From positions 56,525-120,524 of the forward strand of contig JAIMBD010000006.1 in assembly GCA_023511625.1 (NCBI GenBank): a stretch of DNA of 64,000 nt. Reading direction: 5' to 3'. Positions 1-6,811 of this stretch are shown here, piece after piece (position 1 is the stretch's first letter; every line of letters begins with the position of its first letter). The translations under genes and the position numbers were made by a program. The DNA comes from Bacillota bacterium (GTDB lineage Bacteria; Bacillota; Sulfobacillia; Sulfobacillales; Sulfobacillaceae). The notes beneath the pieces are model-generated. The model worked only from the letters and a program-made list of their open reading frames with translations, did no database searches and was not told where the DNA came from.

Positions 1-299
1 ATCAGGATCCCGGCCGGCCAAAGGCCGGCACCCACTGCCGTGCCGGCCACGGCGCCGATGGCTGCCGGCACGAACTCGGCCCGGGCCACGCGCCACGTCC
101 ACACCGCATACACCCACGCAAACGGCGCCGCGTGGTGGTAAATCAAGGCTTGTCCCAGCACGGCGCCCATGATGGCCCAAAGCCCATGCCGGGGCCAGGA
201 GCGGCCGGGCGCTGGATTTGGACCCGCTCCCACCTGGGTCTCCCGATCCCAGGGCCACCACCGCGCCCGCGCGGCTTGCGCCGATTCCCCTCCCTGCAC
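1..299 (-). CDS. spoIIE: Stage II sporulation protein E, N-terminal part (cut by window edge)
   Basis: Only the first 99 codons lie in the window. A GTG start at 299 follows GAGGAGGG (306-313) with 6 nt between them. After about 45 polar residues comes a membrane stretch (GAVLGQALI, then APFAWVYAVW) followed by AAIGAVAG. This matches the spacing and character of the first membrane segments of Bacillus SpoIIE (GxxLGxAxI, PFA, AxLAG). SpoIIE is the membrane-anchored PP2C phosphatase that dephosphorylates SpoIIAA and activates sigma-F at the asymmetric septum; its phosphatase domain would lie outside the window. Context supports the call: in B. subtilis, divIC, yabR and tRNA genes precede spoIIE, and the same order occurs here with extra genes inserted. 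The domain itself cannot be seen, so the call rests on the N-terminus and synteny. Confidence 0.66.
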   Translation of the reverse strand, partial: MQGGESAQAARARWWPWDRETQVGAGPNPAPGRSWPRHGLWAIMGAVLGQALIYHHAAPFAWVYAVWTWRVARAEFVPAAIGAVAGTAVGAGLWPAGIL

Positions 300-327
300 G
301 TCGCTCCCTCCTCGTGGCTTCGGCAGC

Positions 328-360
328 ACCATACCAAATGGCGCATCCGGGATTTGGCAA
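328..360 (-). promoter_or_regulatory. Candidate spoIIE promoter with 21-bp spacer
   Basis: On the minus strand TTGCCA (355-360) and TATGGT (328-333) are separated by 21 bp, ahead of the spoIIE start at 299. B. subtilis spoIIE and spoIIG promoters are known for an over-long spacer and activation by Spo0A. A TTGTCGAC motif (385-392), one base off a perfect 0A box, lies about 25 bp upstream of the -35. The hexamers are only fair matches, so this is an inference. Confidence 0.4.
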
Positions 361-541
361 AGCGTGGCGTCCCGGGCCCGCGACTTGTCGACAGCGATTC
401 CCGTCCCCCCCGAAGGGTAGTCAAACCGTTATAATCAATTTCGAAAGCACGTGCGTCGTGACGACGGCGCCGGACGCCAGGGGACACGGTCCGCCTGGCG
501 CACCCACGGCCGAGAACCTTTCGGGAAACGAGGCGAAGATT

Positions 542-1429
542 GTGCGGAACAGCTTGAGCACCTGGCTCGAAGCGGCGCGACCGTTTTCCCTAACCGCCTC
601 CTTCGTGCCGGTGCTGGTCGGGATCGCCTTGGCGTACAGCAGCGGCGTAGCGGTCAGCGCCTGGCGGGCAGTGGTGGTGGTGGTGGGCGGCGTGCTGCTC
701 CAAGTCGGTACCAACATGGTCAACGACGCCTACGACTACTGGCGTGCAGTCGATTCCGAGATTACGCCCCGGGCGAGCCGCGTGGTGATCGAAGGGCGAC
801 TCGATCCGACGCGGGAGTTGCGCGGCGCCTATGTGGTCTTCGGCGTCTCGCTGGCCCTGGCGGCAGTGCTGGCGGCGGCCGGCACTCCGCTGGTGCTCGT
901 GCCGGTGGCCATTGGGGTAGTGGCCGGGTTCGGCTACACCGCGCCCCCCTTGGAGTACAAGTACCGGGGCCTCGGCATTCCGGTGGTGTTCGTAACCATG
1001 GGCCCCCTGATGGTCTGGGCCGCGTACTTGGGTGTGGGCGGCCGCGGGTGGTGGATGCCGACCTTGGTGGCACTGCCGGTCGGCTTCTTGGTGGCCGCGA
1101 TCCTCCACGCCAACGACCTGCGCGACTGGGAGGACGACCGCCAGGCGCGCATCGTTACCTTGACCGGTTGTCTGGGATTTATTCCCGCGTGGTGGCTCTA
1201 TACCTTTTTGCTGTTAGCCCCTTACGCCGCGTTGAGCGTGTTGGTGGGGCTGCACCGACTTTTGCCGTGGACCTTGGCGGCGTGGGTCACCTTCCCGGTG
1301 GCATGGCGCGCCATCCGGCTGGCCCGGCGGCCGGGCCGCGAGCGGCTGGCGGTGTTGGACCAGAAGACGGCCCAATTGCATCTCGCCTTTGGGCTGCTCC
1401 TTGCGCTCAGCCTGGGAGTCGCGCGGTGA
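542..1429 (+). CDS. menA: UbiA-family prenyltransferase, MenA-like (1,4-dihydroxy-2-naphthoate polyprenyltransferase)
   Basis: A 295-residue polytopic membrane protein of the UbiA superfamily, which transfers a polyprenyl chain onto an aromatic acceptor at the membrane. The two Asp-rich Mg-diphosphate motifs are present: NDAYD at residues 61-65 and NDLRD at 191-195. The segment YTAPPLEYKYRGLG near residue 132 resembles the MenA signature (YTGGP...YRGLGE), which suggests menaquinone synthesis rather than haem or ubiquinone. The frame is open far upstream. The GTG at 542 is chosen because GAGG (530-533) lies 8 nt before it and it gives a family-typical length. The stop overlaps the start of the next gene (GTGA). 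No other quinone gene is in the window, so the acceptor is inferred. Confidence 0.75.
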   Translation: MRNSLSTWLEAARPFSLTASFVPVLVGIALAYSSGVAVSAWRAVVVVVGGVLLQVGTNMVNDAYDYWRAVDSEITPRASRVVIEGRLDPTRELRGAYVVFGVSLALAAVLAAAGTPLVLVPVAIGVVAGFGYTAPPLEYKYRGLGIPVVFVTMGPLMVWAAYLGVGGRGWWMPTLVALPVGFLVAAILHANDLRDWEDDRQARIVTLTGCLGFIPAWWLYTFLLLAPYAALSVLVGLHRLLPWTLAAWVTFPVAWRAIRLARRPGRERLAVLDQKTAQLHLAFGLLLALSLGVAR

Positions 1430-2055
1430 GCCGGGTCTGGCCTTTGCCGCCGACTGTGCTGGCTTCAGTGCTGGCCGTGCCGGTGGTCCTGTGGTTTATC
1501 GTTTTTGGTTGGGCGCCGGCGCCATTTTGGGACCTTATGGCCCCGGCCATGGCCGTGCTGTTGGGGTTGGCCTGGCTCTTGGGGGGCCGTTACTTCCGGT
1601 CCCAGTCCTTCGGTGCCGCCGATGTGGCGTGGGGCGTAGTGTCGGCGGCGGCCCTGTGGGGGGTCTTTTGGGTCGGCAACGCCGTAGCCCCGCTGGTGAT
1701 CCCCGGGGCCCATCAAGACATCGGCAACGTGTACGGGTTGAAGGCCGGGTTCTCGCCGTGGGCAGTAGGGGCCGCCTTGGTGTTCTTGTTCGGCCCAGCC
1801 GAGGCCAGCTTCTGGCAAGGCGTGGTCCAAAGCGCGTGGGCCAAGCGCTTCGGGCCCGTGATGGGCTGGCTTCTCACCGCCGCCTTCTACGCTGCCATCC
1901 ACAGCTTCTCGCGCAACCCCATGTTGGTCTTGGCGGCCCTGGTGGCCGGGCTGGGCTGGGGCTACCTCTATCGGCTCACCGGCCGGCTCTGGGCCGTCAT
2001 GATCTCCCACAGCCTGTGGGACCTTGCGGTGTTGGTCTTGTTTCCCATTCACTGA
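1426..2055 (+). CDS. CPBP-family intramembrane protease homologue with degenerate first motif
   Basis: A 209-residue membrane protein starting at a GTG that overlaps the menA-like stop codon, so the two are probably translationally coupled. The layout is that of CPBP (Abi/Rce1) glutamic intramembrane proteases: motif 1 around residues 126-132, motif 2 FYAAIHS (H159), motif 3 ISHSLWD (H195, D199). Motif 1 normally reads EExxxR; here it reads EASFWQG, so the second Glu is Ala and the Arg is Gln. The later His residues are intact. The protein may therefore be a poor or inactive protease, or use a variant site. CPBP proteins often sit next to the gene they serve, so a link to the prenyltransferase is possible (prenyl-protein proteases such as Rce1 share the fold) but unproven. 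Confidence 0.7.
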   Translation: MSRVWPLPPTVLASVLAVPVVLWFIVFGWAPAPFWDLMAPAMAVLLGLAWLLGGRYFRSQSFGAADVAWGVVSAAALWGVFWVGNAVAPLVIPGAHQDIGNVYGLKAGFSPWAVGAALVFLFGPAEASFWQGVVQSAWAKRFGPVMGWLLTAAFYAAIHSFSRNPMLVLAALVAGLGWGYLYRLTGRLWAVMISHSLWDLAVLVLFPIH

Positions 2056-2086
2056 GAACCCAACCCCTTCCGTCGCCCCCAGAAAT

Positions 2087-2143
2087 GCGAAAGGTCCTCG
2101 GGACCCACTGGCCGGAGGACCTTTCGCGGGGTGGTGCGTTTTT
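2087..2143 (+). terminator. Intrinsic terminator after the menA-CPBP pair
   Basis: A perfect 13-bp inverted repeat, GCGAAAGGTCCTC (2087-2099) and GAGGACCTTTCGC (2115-2127), is followed by T5 at 2139-2143. It lies between convergent genes and may also act for ligM on the minus strand. Confidence 0.7.
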
Positions 2144-2146
2144 GGG

Positions 2147-3535
2147 TCAGCGCTGGACCGCCGCCCGGTACTCGCGCGCCGGCTCCGCGTACGGCACCGG
2201 CCCCACCGTGGCCCGAATCTGCATTTGCGTGTGCGGTTCGACGGAAGGCTTGCGGGATCCGCCCCCTTCCTCGCCCCACACCAACACGACCTCTGTCCCC
2301 GGCTGGGCGTACTCCGGATTCATGATGGCCAGGGACAACATCTTGCGCTCGTTCCAACTGTAGCCGCAGAAGGTGGAGATGCCGACCATCTCGCCCTTGC
2401 CGTTGAGGACCTTGTCGTACATCCAGGTGGCGTACTGGGAGAGCGGCAGGTCGATGTACTTGCCGTTGGGACCAGGACCGAACCACGACGCCATCACTTT
2501 GGCCACGTCCTCACTGTTCCAGGCCAGCGTGACCTTCTGGCGGTGGGGCTCCTTGGCCTTGGCCTCCAGCGCCTCGCGGCCGAAGAAGTCGTGGTCGAAC
2601 TTCAGGATGTGGTCGTAACCAAGGTCCCATGGGGTCAAATAGTAGTCCTCGATGTTGCGCGAGAAGAAGCTCCCCCCGAGCGAGCCCCCACCTTCATAGG
2701 ACGTCGCCGGCAGCCACTCGCGATACTCGCGCAAGGACTCTCCGGTGTAGACGGCCGGCAGCGGCGAGGGGATCCAGCCCGATTCCAAGGTATTGGTGGC
2801 ATAGGCCCGCGACCCCACGTGCCGGATGCCGAACTCCCGGCCCGCCTCCAGAATAGCCGCCTTGATCTCCGGTCCCAATTCCGCTGGCCCGAAGATTTCG
2901 CCTCCTTGCACGCTCGCCATGCCGTGGTGCAGGATCCGCACCCGGTGGCCGGCGATGGTGATCCACCCCATGTGGAAGAACTTCGGCTGTTGCACCGGCC
3001 CACCGTTCAGCTTCTCCAAGACGGCACCGGCGTAGGGACCCTGGACCTGGAAGCGGAACGTCTTGCGCGGGCGGTTCGGGTCGCTGACAGACCATTCGTC
3101 GCGCTCCAGCTCCACGTTGTAACGACCCTTTTGGGCTTGGAACTCGACCCAGTTGGCCACCGACGGACGCCCGACCAGCTGGAACAACTCTTTGTCTAAG
3201 TAGAAAAGAATGACGTCCCCGATGACGTAGCCGTCGGGACTGGTGGCCACCATCTGCTTGGCGCGGCCCGGTTCAAATCCGCGAAAACTGTTGATGGTCA
3301 AGGTGTTCAGCAACCGAAAGGCGTCGGGTCCTTTCACGTACAGGTCGGTCATGTGGTAGGAGAGGTCAAACAGGCACACGGTCTCCCGCCAGGCCCGCTG
3401 TTCCTCACGCCAGTTGCTGTACTCCGGCAACACCACAGGATAGACGCGCGCGCCGGTCTGGTTGTTGTACAGGTACTCGCTGATGCTCGAGACGCTGCTG
3501 ACGACATCCTGCAGGCTGCGCTTCGCCGTGCTCAT
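2147..3535 (-). CDS. ligM: Tetrahydrofolate-dependent aryl O-demethylase, LigM/DesA type (GcvT fold)
   Basis: The 462-residue protein follows the LigM vanillate/3-O-methylgallate O-demethylase of Sphingobium SYK-6 along its whole length (that enzyme is of nearly the same size). Shared blocks include YPVVLPEYSNWREEQ (32-46), FDLSYHMTDLYVKG, GYVIGDVI, VGRPSVANW (121-129), GSRAYATNTLESGWIPSPLP (241-260), GGSFFSRNIEDYY and SFVEPH-like VEPH near the end. Y32, R123 and Y245 fall where LigM has its substrate and catalytic Tyr/Arg residues (recalled from the LigM structure). The enzyme moves an aromatic methoxy methyl group to tetrahydrofolate. The third in-frame ATG (3535) is chosen because GAGGAGG lies 6 nt upstream. 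metF and purU are the next genes upstream. The aromatic substrate cannot be read from sequence (vanillate, syringate or 3-O-methylgallate). Confidence 0.88.
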   Translation of the reverse strand: MSTAKRSLQDVVSSVSSISEYLYNNQTGARVYPVVLPEYSNWREEQRAWRETVCLFDLSYHMTDLYVKGPDAFRLLNTLTINSFRGFEPGRAKQMVATSPDGYVIGDVILFYLDKELFQLVGRPSVANWVEFQAQKGRYNVELERDEWSVSDPNRPRKTFRFQVQGPYAGAVLEKLNGGPVQQPKFFHMGWITIAGHRVRILHHGMASVQGGEIFGPAELGPEIKAAILEAGREFGIRHVGSRAYATNTLESGWIPSPLPAVYTGESLREYREWLPATSYEGGGSLGGSFFSRNIEDYYLTPWDLGYDHILKFDHDFFGREALEAKAKEPHRQKVTLAWNSEDVAKVMASWFGPGPNGKYIDLPLSQYATWMYDKVLNGKGEMVGISTFCGYSWNERKMLSLAIMNPEYAQPGTEVVLVWGEEGGGSRKPSVEPHTQMQIRATVGPVPYAEPAREYRAAVQR

Positions 3536-3928
3536 AGCCATCCTCCTCGCTGCAAACTCCTTGCGCTGTCTCATCCCCTAAACCGGCCAGCAATCCCTGC
3601 TGCCCCCGGCTTTTTTCTCCTCGGCGGCATCACAGGGTCGGACCGCACGAGCGAGGGGGTTTGGGCCGGGCGCTTCGCCAGGGCTTGGGAACCCCTCCGC
3701 GATGGGAGGACTTGACGCGGCAACGCCACACACGCCCCGCAGAGGCCGGAACACTCCTCGCCCCTCCGCAAGGCGGGACTGCCTACCGGCGCGTGGTTCC
3801 CCGCTGTCCTCGTCGGGTTGCGATGCCTCGATGGTGCCCTCCAGGGTCGGTGCGGCCCGCGTCGCCGGCCTTATGACCGGGAGCCGAGCCCGCTTGAGCA
3901 TCCCCTCCCATCCTTGTACATTGCGCCC
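3536..3928 (-). other. Long untranslated leader of ligM
   Basis: About 390 nt between the predicted ligM start of transcription and its start codon, with no credible gene on either strand. It is very GC-rich. It contains a long hairpin in which GGAGGGGTT (about 3693-3701) can pair with AACCCCCTC (about 3653-3661). I compared it by eye with cobalamin, THF, glycine and SAM riboswitch cores and saw no match. Confidence 0.4.
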
Positions 3929-3958
3929 ATTTTACCCAAGGGGGAATCCCCCTGTCCA
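3929..3958 (-). promoter_or_regulatory. ligM promoter (sigma-A type)
   Basis: TGGACA (3953-3958), 18-bp spacer, TAAAAT (3929-3934), followed on the transcript by GGGCGCA. The same arrangement with the same flanks occurs upstream of purU (6334-6362): both have CTGGACAGGGGGA at the -35 and GGGCGCA after the -10. Confidence 0.62.
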
Positions 3959-4060
3959 GTGCACCCCGAAACCTATCCCCCGGTTCACCCGCATTGTCTC
4001 CAGCCCGGACCTTGGGCATGCGCCGAGCCCCGCCTTAGGGGCCTCAAGGCGAAAGACCGC

Positions 4061-4091
4061 AGAAGGCCCCGGGCAAATCCCGGGGCCTTCT
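4061..4091 (-). terminator. Terminator after metF
   Basis: A perfect 13-bp stem, AGAAGGCCCCGGG (4061-4073) and CCCGGGGCCTTCT (4079-4091), with a 5-nt loop, begins just after the metF stop at 4096. The downstream T-tract is weak. Confidence 0.6.
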
Positions 4092-4095
4092 CTCC

Positions 4096-4971
4096 TCAAC
4101 GGCCGCGCGAGGCGGGGTCGGCATCGCCCGCGCCCACGGCCAACCGGTCCAAGCATTCCTGACGCCAATCGACGGTGGCGCAGACCTGGTTGAAGGTGTT
4201 GACGTGAAAGCCAGCCACTTCGAGTCCGCGGCGGTCCACCGCCTCGAGAATGGCCATAATCAGCTCCCACGGGTCGTAGCGGTCGTGCGCCATCAGCTCT
4301 TGCGCCATGTTGGTGTGCTTGCGGATAAAGCGAGCGGAATCGCCCACTCCGATCCGCAGCGCGATCTCAAACAGCTTGCGCCGTTCGACCAGTCCCGGAA
4401 TCCCCACGTAGACCGGCAGGGTGATGCCCTGGTCGCGCATGTCCGCGAGCCAGGTCGCGATCTTCTCGGCGTCGAAGCACAGCTGCGTCACCATGTAGGA
4501 GGCGTACGGCTGCTTGGCCTTCAGCGACGCCGTCAGTTGCTCCGGCTTCAAGAGGGGATGGCCGTCGGGATACGAGCCGATCCCGATCCGCTGCGGGCGC
4601 TGAGGCAGGTCGGCCATGGCCTCAAGCACGCCCAAAGCCCCTTCGAATTCCCCTTCCGGCCTGGCCTCGTCGCCGGCAATCACAAAGACCTCTTCCAGGC
4701 CGAGCGCAGTCAGCCGCTCGACCAATTGGGCGAGGTGGCGCCGATCGCGGACTAGGCGCGCCGCCATGTGGGGAATGGCATGATATCCCAACTGTCGATA
4801 GCGATCGGCTAACTCGATGGACTTGTCGATCCCGTGCCGCGGGGAGCAGGTCACCGTGACCACTGCCCCCTTGGGTAGGCACTGGACCTGCTCGTCGATC
4901 CCCTTCATGGGGATGACCTCATATCGCATGGCCTGGAAGGCCGCATGCCTGGACTGCGCCTCGTTCGTCAT
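4096..4971 (-). CDS. metF: 5,10-methylenetetrahydrofolate reductase
   Basis: A 291-residue MetF/MTHFR-like TIM-barrel flavoprotein interconverting 5,10-methylene-THF and 5-methyl-THF. Visible signatures are VTVTCSPRHG near the N-terminus, HMAARLVRD (the family H-x-x-aR block), the FVIAGDEARPEGEF loop, IGSYPDGHPL, and MVTQLCFDAEKI (the MetF TQxxFD motif). Lying between ligM and purU, its likely role is to oxidise the 5-methyl-THF made by the O-demethylase, the reverse of its methionine-synthesis role. The start is the ATG at 4971 with GGGGAGG 8 nt upstream; an upstream in-frame start would add 16 residues. No methionine synthase gene is nearby, which favours the catabolic reading. Confidence 0.85.
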   Translation of the reverse strand: MTNEAQSRHAAFQAMRYEVIPMKGIDEQVQCLPKGAVVTVTCSPRHGIDKSIELADRYRQLGYHAIPHMAARLVRDRRHLAQLVERLTALGLEEVFVIAGDEARPEGEFEGALGVLEAMADLPQRPQRIGIGSYPDGHPLLKPEQLTASLKAKQPYASYMVTQLCFDAEKIATWLADMRDQGITLPVYVGIPGLVERRKLFEIALRIGVGDSARFIRKHTNMAQELMAHDRYDPWELIMAILEAVDRRGLEVAGFHVNTFNQVCATVDWRQECLDRLAVGAGDADPASRGR

Positions 4972-5049
4972 CACGCTCGCCTCCCCTTCCCCTGGCTGCT
5001 CCCGGCAATGAAATGACAATTACAAAAATTGATCCCAAACAAAAGCGCC

Positions 5050-5073
5050 CCGGTCCTCCGCAGGGAGAACCGG
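5050..5073 (-). terminator. Terminator between purU and metF
   Basis: On the minus strand CCGGTTCTCC pairs with GGAGGACCGG (one wobble) across a 4-nt loop, followed by GCTTTTGTTTG. A second hairpin, GGGGCGG/CCGCCCC (5155-5176), abuts the purU stop. metF therefore probably has its own promoter in the AT-rich stretch 5000-5045, where I see no clear hexamers. Confidence 0.6.
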
Positions 5074-5176
5074 CGTGCCCTCCCCGCGCTAGCCTATCAG
5101 AACCGGTTTCCACCTTCAAGCGGCGCTCGTTACCAGCGCCTAAGCCCCCCGATGGGGGCGGAAAAGCCTCCGCCCC

Positions 5177-6049
5177 TTAGGGGAACACCACGGTCCGGTT
5201 CTGGTGCACCAAGATGCGGTCCTCGGCGTGCCAGCGCACGGCGCGCGCCAATACCATGCGCTCGAGGTGGCGTCCCAACCGGCGCAGGTCCTCCACATGG
5301 TACCGATGGTCGACGCGGTGTACATCCTGTTCGATGATGGGGCCTTGGTCCAAGTCCGCCGTCACGTAGTGGGCAGTGGCGCCGATGAGCTTGACACCGC
5401 GCTCAAACGCCTGGCGATACGGGTTGGCGCCGACGAACGCCGGCAAAAAGGAGTGATGGATGTTAATAATGCGGTTTTGCCAAGGCGCGAGCATCTTCGG
5501 CGACAAGATCTGCATGTAGCGCGCCAGAACTACCACGTCGGCCTTCGACTCCTCTACGATCTGGAGCTGCCGGGCCTCGGCCTCTTCCTTGTTTTGCGGG
5601 GTCACCGGCACATAAAAAAAAGGCACCTCAAATTGGCGCGCCGTGGCCTCCGCCACCGGATGGTTGGAGATCACGACAGCGATGTCCGCCGGGATCTCGC
5701 CCGTCTGGCACTGCCACAACAACTCCTTCAAGCAGTGGTCCTCCCGCGACACGAACACCGCCAAGCGCTTGCGCTGCGAGGCCGGCGTAAGGCGCCACTG
5801 CATCTGAAATCGCTGTGCCACTTCACTGAGCTCTGGTTCCACCACCGCCAACCCGTCGGCATCCGGAGGCAAATCGAACTCCAGACGCATGAAGAACATA
5901 CCCTGTCCCGGATTTTCGGCGTATTGATCCAGGTTCACGATGTTCGCCCCATGGCGGAACAACAGTTCGGACAGAGTGGCGATGAGCCCCGGACGGTCTG
6001 GGCAAGTCACCAACAGCCGCCCGCGATTGGAAAGTCCCGCGCTGGCCAT
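5177..6049 (-). CDS. purU: Formyltetrahydrofolate deformylase
   Basis: A 290-residue protein of family-typical length. An N-terminal ACT domain (LLVTCPDRPGLIATLSELL, residues about 12-30) precedes a formyltransferase-fold hydrolase domain with VISNHP, VVLARYMQILSP, NIHHSFLPAFVGANPY and DLDQGPIIEQD. PurU hydrolyses 10-formyl-THF to formate and THF, regenerating free THF. With ligM and metF alongside, the set would carry the aryl methyl group out as formate, although FolD (methylene-THF dehydrogenase/cyclohydrolase) is not in the window. The ATG at 6049 is preceded by AAGGAG 4 nt away; the longer open frame upstream lacks a site. The gene has its own promoter and a leader of about 280 nt. Confidence 0.9.
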   Translation of the reverse strand: MASAGLSNRGRLLVTCPDRPGLIATLSELLFRHGANIVNLDQYAENPGQGMFFMRLEFDLPPDADGLAVVEPELSEVAQRFQMQWRLTPASQRKRLAVFVSREDHCLKELLWQCQTGEIPADIAVVISNHPVAEATARQFEVPFFYVPVTPQNKEEAEARQLQIVEESKADVVVLARYMQILSPKMLAPWQNRIINIHHSFLPAFVGANPYRQAFERGVKLIGATAHYVTADLDQGPIIEQDVHRVDHRYHVEDLRRLGRHLERMVLARAVRWHAEDRILVHQNRTVVFP

Positions 6050-6333
6050 CTCTCGCTCCTTCTTCCTCCTGCATCCCAAAATGAAGCGCACCCGGCCCCG
6101 CTGGGCCCGGCGCCCTTTCGAGGTCTTCTTGCGGAGGTCTTGTTACGAAGTCTTGTTACGAAGGTAACAATCCTTCGCCTTCGGCCACCTCCGACGTCCC
6201 GTGGACCGGTCGCTCGGCACTGCCCCCCACGGCCGCCCGGCGGGCGCATTCCCCACGCCGCCGGTCTTGCGGGCGGCTTTCTCGCCGCGCCAGCTCAGAC
6301 CCCTTTCCTCCCCCATTGGGGTGTGCTGCGCCC
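6050..6333 (-). other. Long purU leader with repeats and hairpin
   Basis: No gene is seen. Two tandem copies of the 14-mer GTCTTGTTACGAAG (plus strand 6137-6150 and 6150-6163) are followed by GTAACAA, so that TTGTTAC (6153-6159) and GTAACAA (6164-6170) form a 7-bp hairpin. A regulatory RNA or protein-binding role is possible but not shown. Confidence 0.4.
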
Positions 6334-6362
6334 ATTGTATCAGGGGCACCTCCCCCTGTCCA
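6334..6362 (-). promoter_or_regulatory. purU promoter (sigma-A type)
   Basis: TGGACA (6357-6362), 17-bp spacer, TACAAT (6334-6339), followed by GGGCGCA, as in the ligM promoter. It lies just downstream of the stop of the 6380 gene. Confidence 0.62.
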
Positions 6363-6379
6363 GCCACCGGCAACAGGCA

Positions 6380-6811
6380 TCAGCGAAAGGGCGCCATGCC
6401 CCAAAGCCAAGCCGCAACGCCCAAGACCGCCAGCGCCACGTGGCCTCCGAGCCGCCACCACGTCGCCCGGGGCCGCGGGCGGGTATGATGGAGGACCAGC
6501 CCCAACCCCGTAGCGCCGGCCAACGCCACCCCTCCGGCCAAGAAGACCTGGAACCGCCACAGCGGGACCCGCCCCTGCCAGAACCCCCAGCCGATTTGCC
6601 AAAAATACCACGCGGCGAGAAACCCCAGCCACGCCAGGACGGCCGTGGCGAGGTGGCCTCCGGCCACGGCCACCGAACGGCGCCGCCGCCAAAATCGCCA
6701 TCCCGTGTACAGCCCGACCGCCAGAGCCAACCCCGCTACCACTGCCGACCCACTCCACAGCACCGCCATCTCGGCGTCAAACAGGGCCAGGGGGCTTGCG
6801 TAGCCAGGCAT
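6380..6811 (-). CDS. Unknown small membrane protein downstream of galU
   Basis: A 143-residue protein not recognised by family. It shows about four hydrophobic segments (residues about 15-35, 50-70, 85-105, 120-138) separated by Arg/Trp-rich loops (WRFWRRRR; HHTRPRPRATWWR). The ATG at 6811 shares its A with the galU stop (TGATG), which implies translational coupling; a GTG one codon upstream is also possible. As last gene of lysC-manC-galU it may act in envelope polysaccharide formation, but this rests on position alone. Confidence 0.6.
   Translation of the reverse strand: MPGYASPLALFDAEMAVLWSGSAVVAGLALAVGLYTGWRFWRRRRSVAVAGGHLATAVLAWLGFLAAWYFWQIGWGFWQGRVPLWRFQVFLAGGVALAGATGLGLVLHHTRPRPRATWWRLGGHVALAVLGVAAWLWGMAPFR

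Noticed and set aside
2024..3199. Long plus-strand frame opposite ligM
   Set aside because: It is a shadow of the ligM codons, with Pro/His/Arg-rich translation and no motif.
3536..3928. Riboswitch (cobalamin, THF, glycine or SAM) in the ligM leader
   Set aside because: Short resemblances such as GGGGAACCACGCGCC were seen, but the conserved cores are not present in order.
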